NCBI GenBank assembly: GCA_018819005.1
Contig: JAHJQU010000189.1
Coordinates: 1 to 11,387, forward strand
Reading direction: 5' to 3'
Length of the DNA: 11,387 nucleotides
Source: Pseudomonadota bacterium
Lineage (GTDB): Bacteria; Desulfobacterota; Desulfobacteria; Desulfobacterales; RPRI01
Shown: one piece after another, positions 11,380 to 11,387 of the stretch
How the letters are laid out: each line of letters starts with the position of its first letter
Position numbering within the stretch: position 1 is the first letter of the stretch
Notes under the pieces: generated by a model
Database searches by the model: none
The model's input: only the letters and a program-made list of their open reading frames with translations
Told to the model about the DNA's origin: nothing
Translations under genes and position numbers: made by a program

Positions 11380-11387
11380 ATGATAAA
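11380..11387 (+). CDS. Start of an unidentified gene (partial)
   Basis: ATG at 11380 follows AAGAGGA (11368-11374) by five bases and lies about 30 bases after the predicted transcription start. Only Met-Ile and part of a third codon are in the window, so the product cannot be named. Confidence 0.4.

Overview
The window is a chromosomal segment of a Gram-negative bacterium. The gene repertoire (a trypsin-like protease fused to TPRs, a stand-alone GspE/PilB N-terminal (MshEN) domain, a TRAP transporter, PxpABC) and the intergenic repeats resemble anaerobic Desulfobacterota such as Syntrophales. This taxonomic reading is an impression from gene content and was not tested by a search.

Region 1 (1-2464) holds the 3' end of a TrkH-type potassium transporter, a serine protease/TPR gene that appears dead (frameshift near 592, and catalytic His replaced by Gln), a short possible gene remnant, and a complete stand-alone MshEN-domain protein whose C-terminal tail was extended by a 39-bp tandem duplication.

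Region 2 (2648-8041) is one tight six-gene plus-strand operon: dctP-dctQ-dctM (TRAP uptake system) followed by pxpA-pxpB-pxpC (ATP-dependent 5-oxoprolinase). The simplest reading is that the TRAP system imports 5-oxoproline (pyroglutamate) or a related carboxylate, which PxpABC hydrolyses to glutamate at the expense of ATP. The transporter specificity is inferred from gene order only. Just after pxpC, on the opposite strand, lies a 3' fragment of an acyl-CoA ligase gene (it keeps the PTGK lysine motif), so the operon ends at a rearrangement scar.

Region 3 (8276-11252) is a toxin-antitoxin island: (i) RHH antitoxin plus RelE/ParE toxin (+); (ii) AbrB/MazE-fold antitoxin plus RelE-fold toxin (-); (iii) Phd-type antitoxin plus PIN/VapC toxin (+); (iv) RHH antitoxin followed by a VapC reading frame that stops after 12 codons. 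The first three have a recognisable sigma70-type promoter overlapping, or next to, an inverted repeat, as expected for autoregulated modules. The spacers between modules are mosaics of three dispersed repeat families: a 26-bp triplicated atcctgtNN repeat (three direct copies and one inverted), a block containing ctcacacNgagNcacaaagacac (two direct copies, 900 bp apart, bracketing phd-vapC), and a ttcgatNttcgat low-complexity family. The last 135 bases are AT-rich with a promoter and the first codons of another gene.

The most notable points are the repeat-bounded array of TA cassettes with an apparently orphaned antitoxin, the decayed protease with two independent lesions, and the TRAP-PxpABC operon. 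Nothing here is clearly a wholly new class of system. The repeat-punctuated TA array is the best candidate for something worth following.
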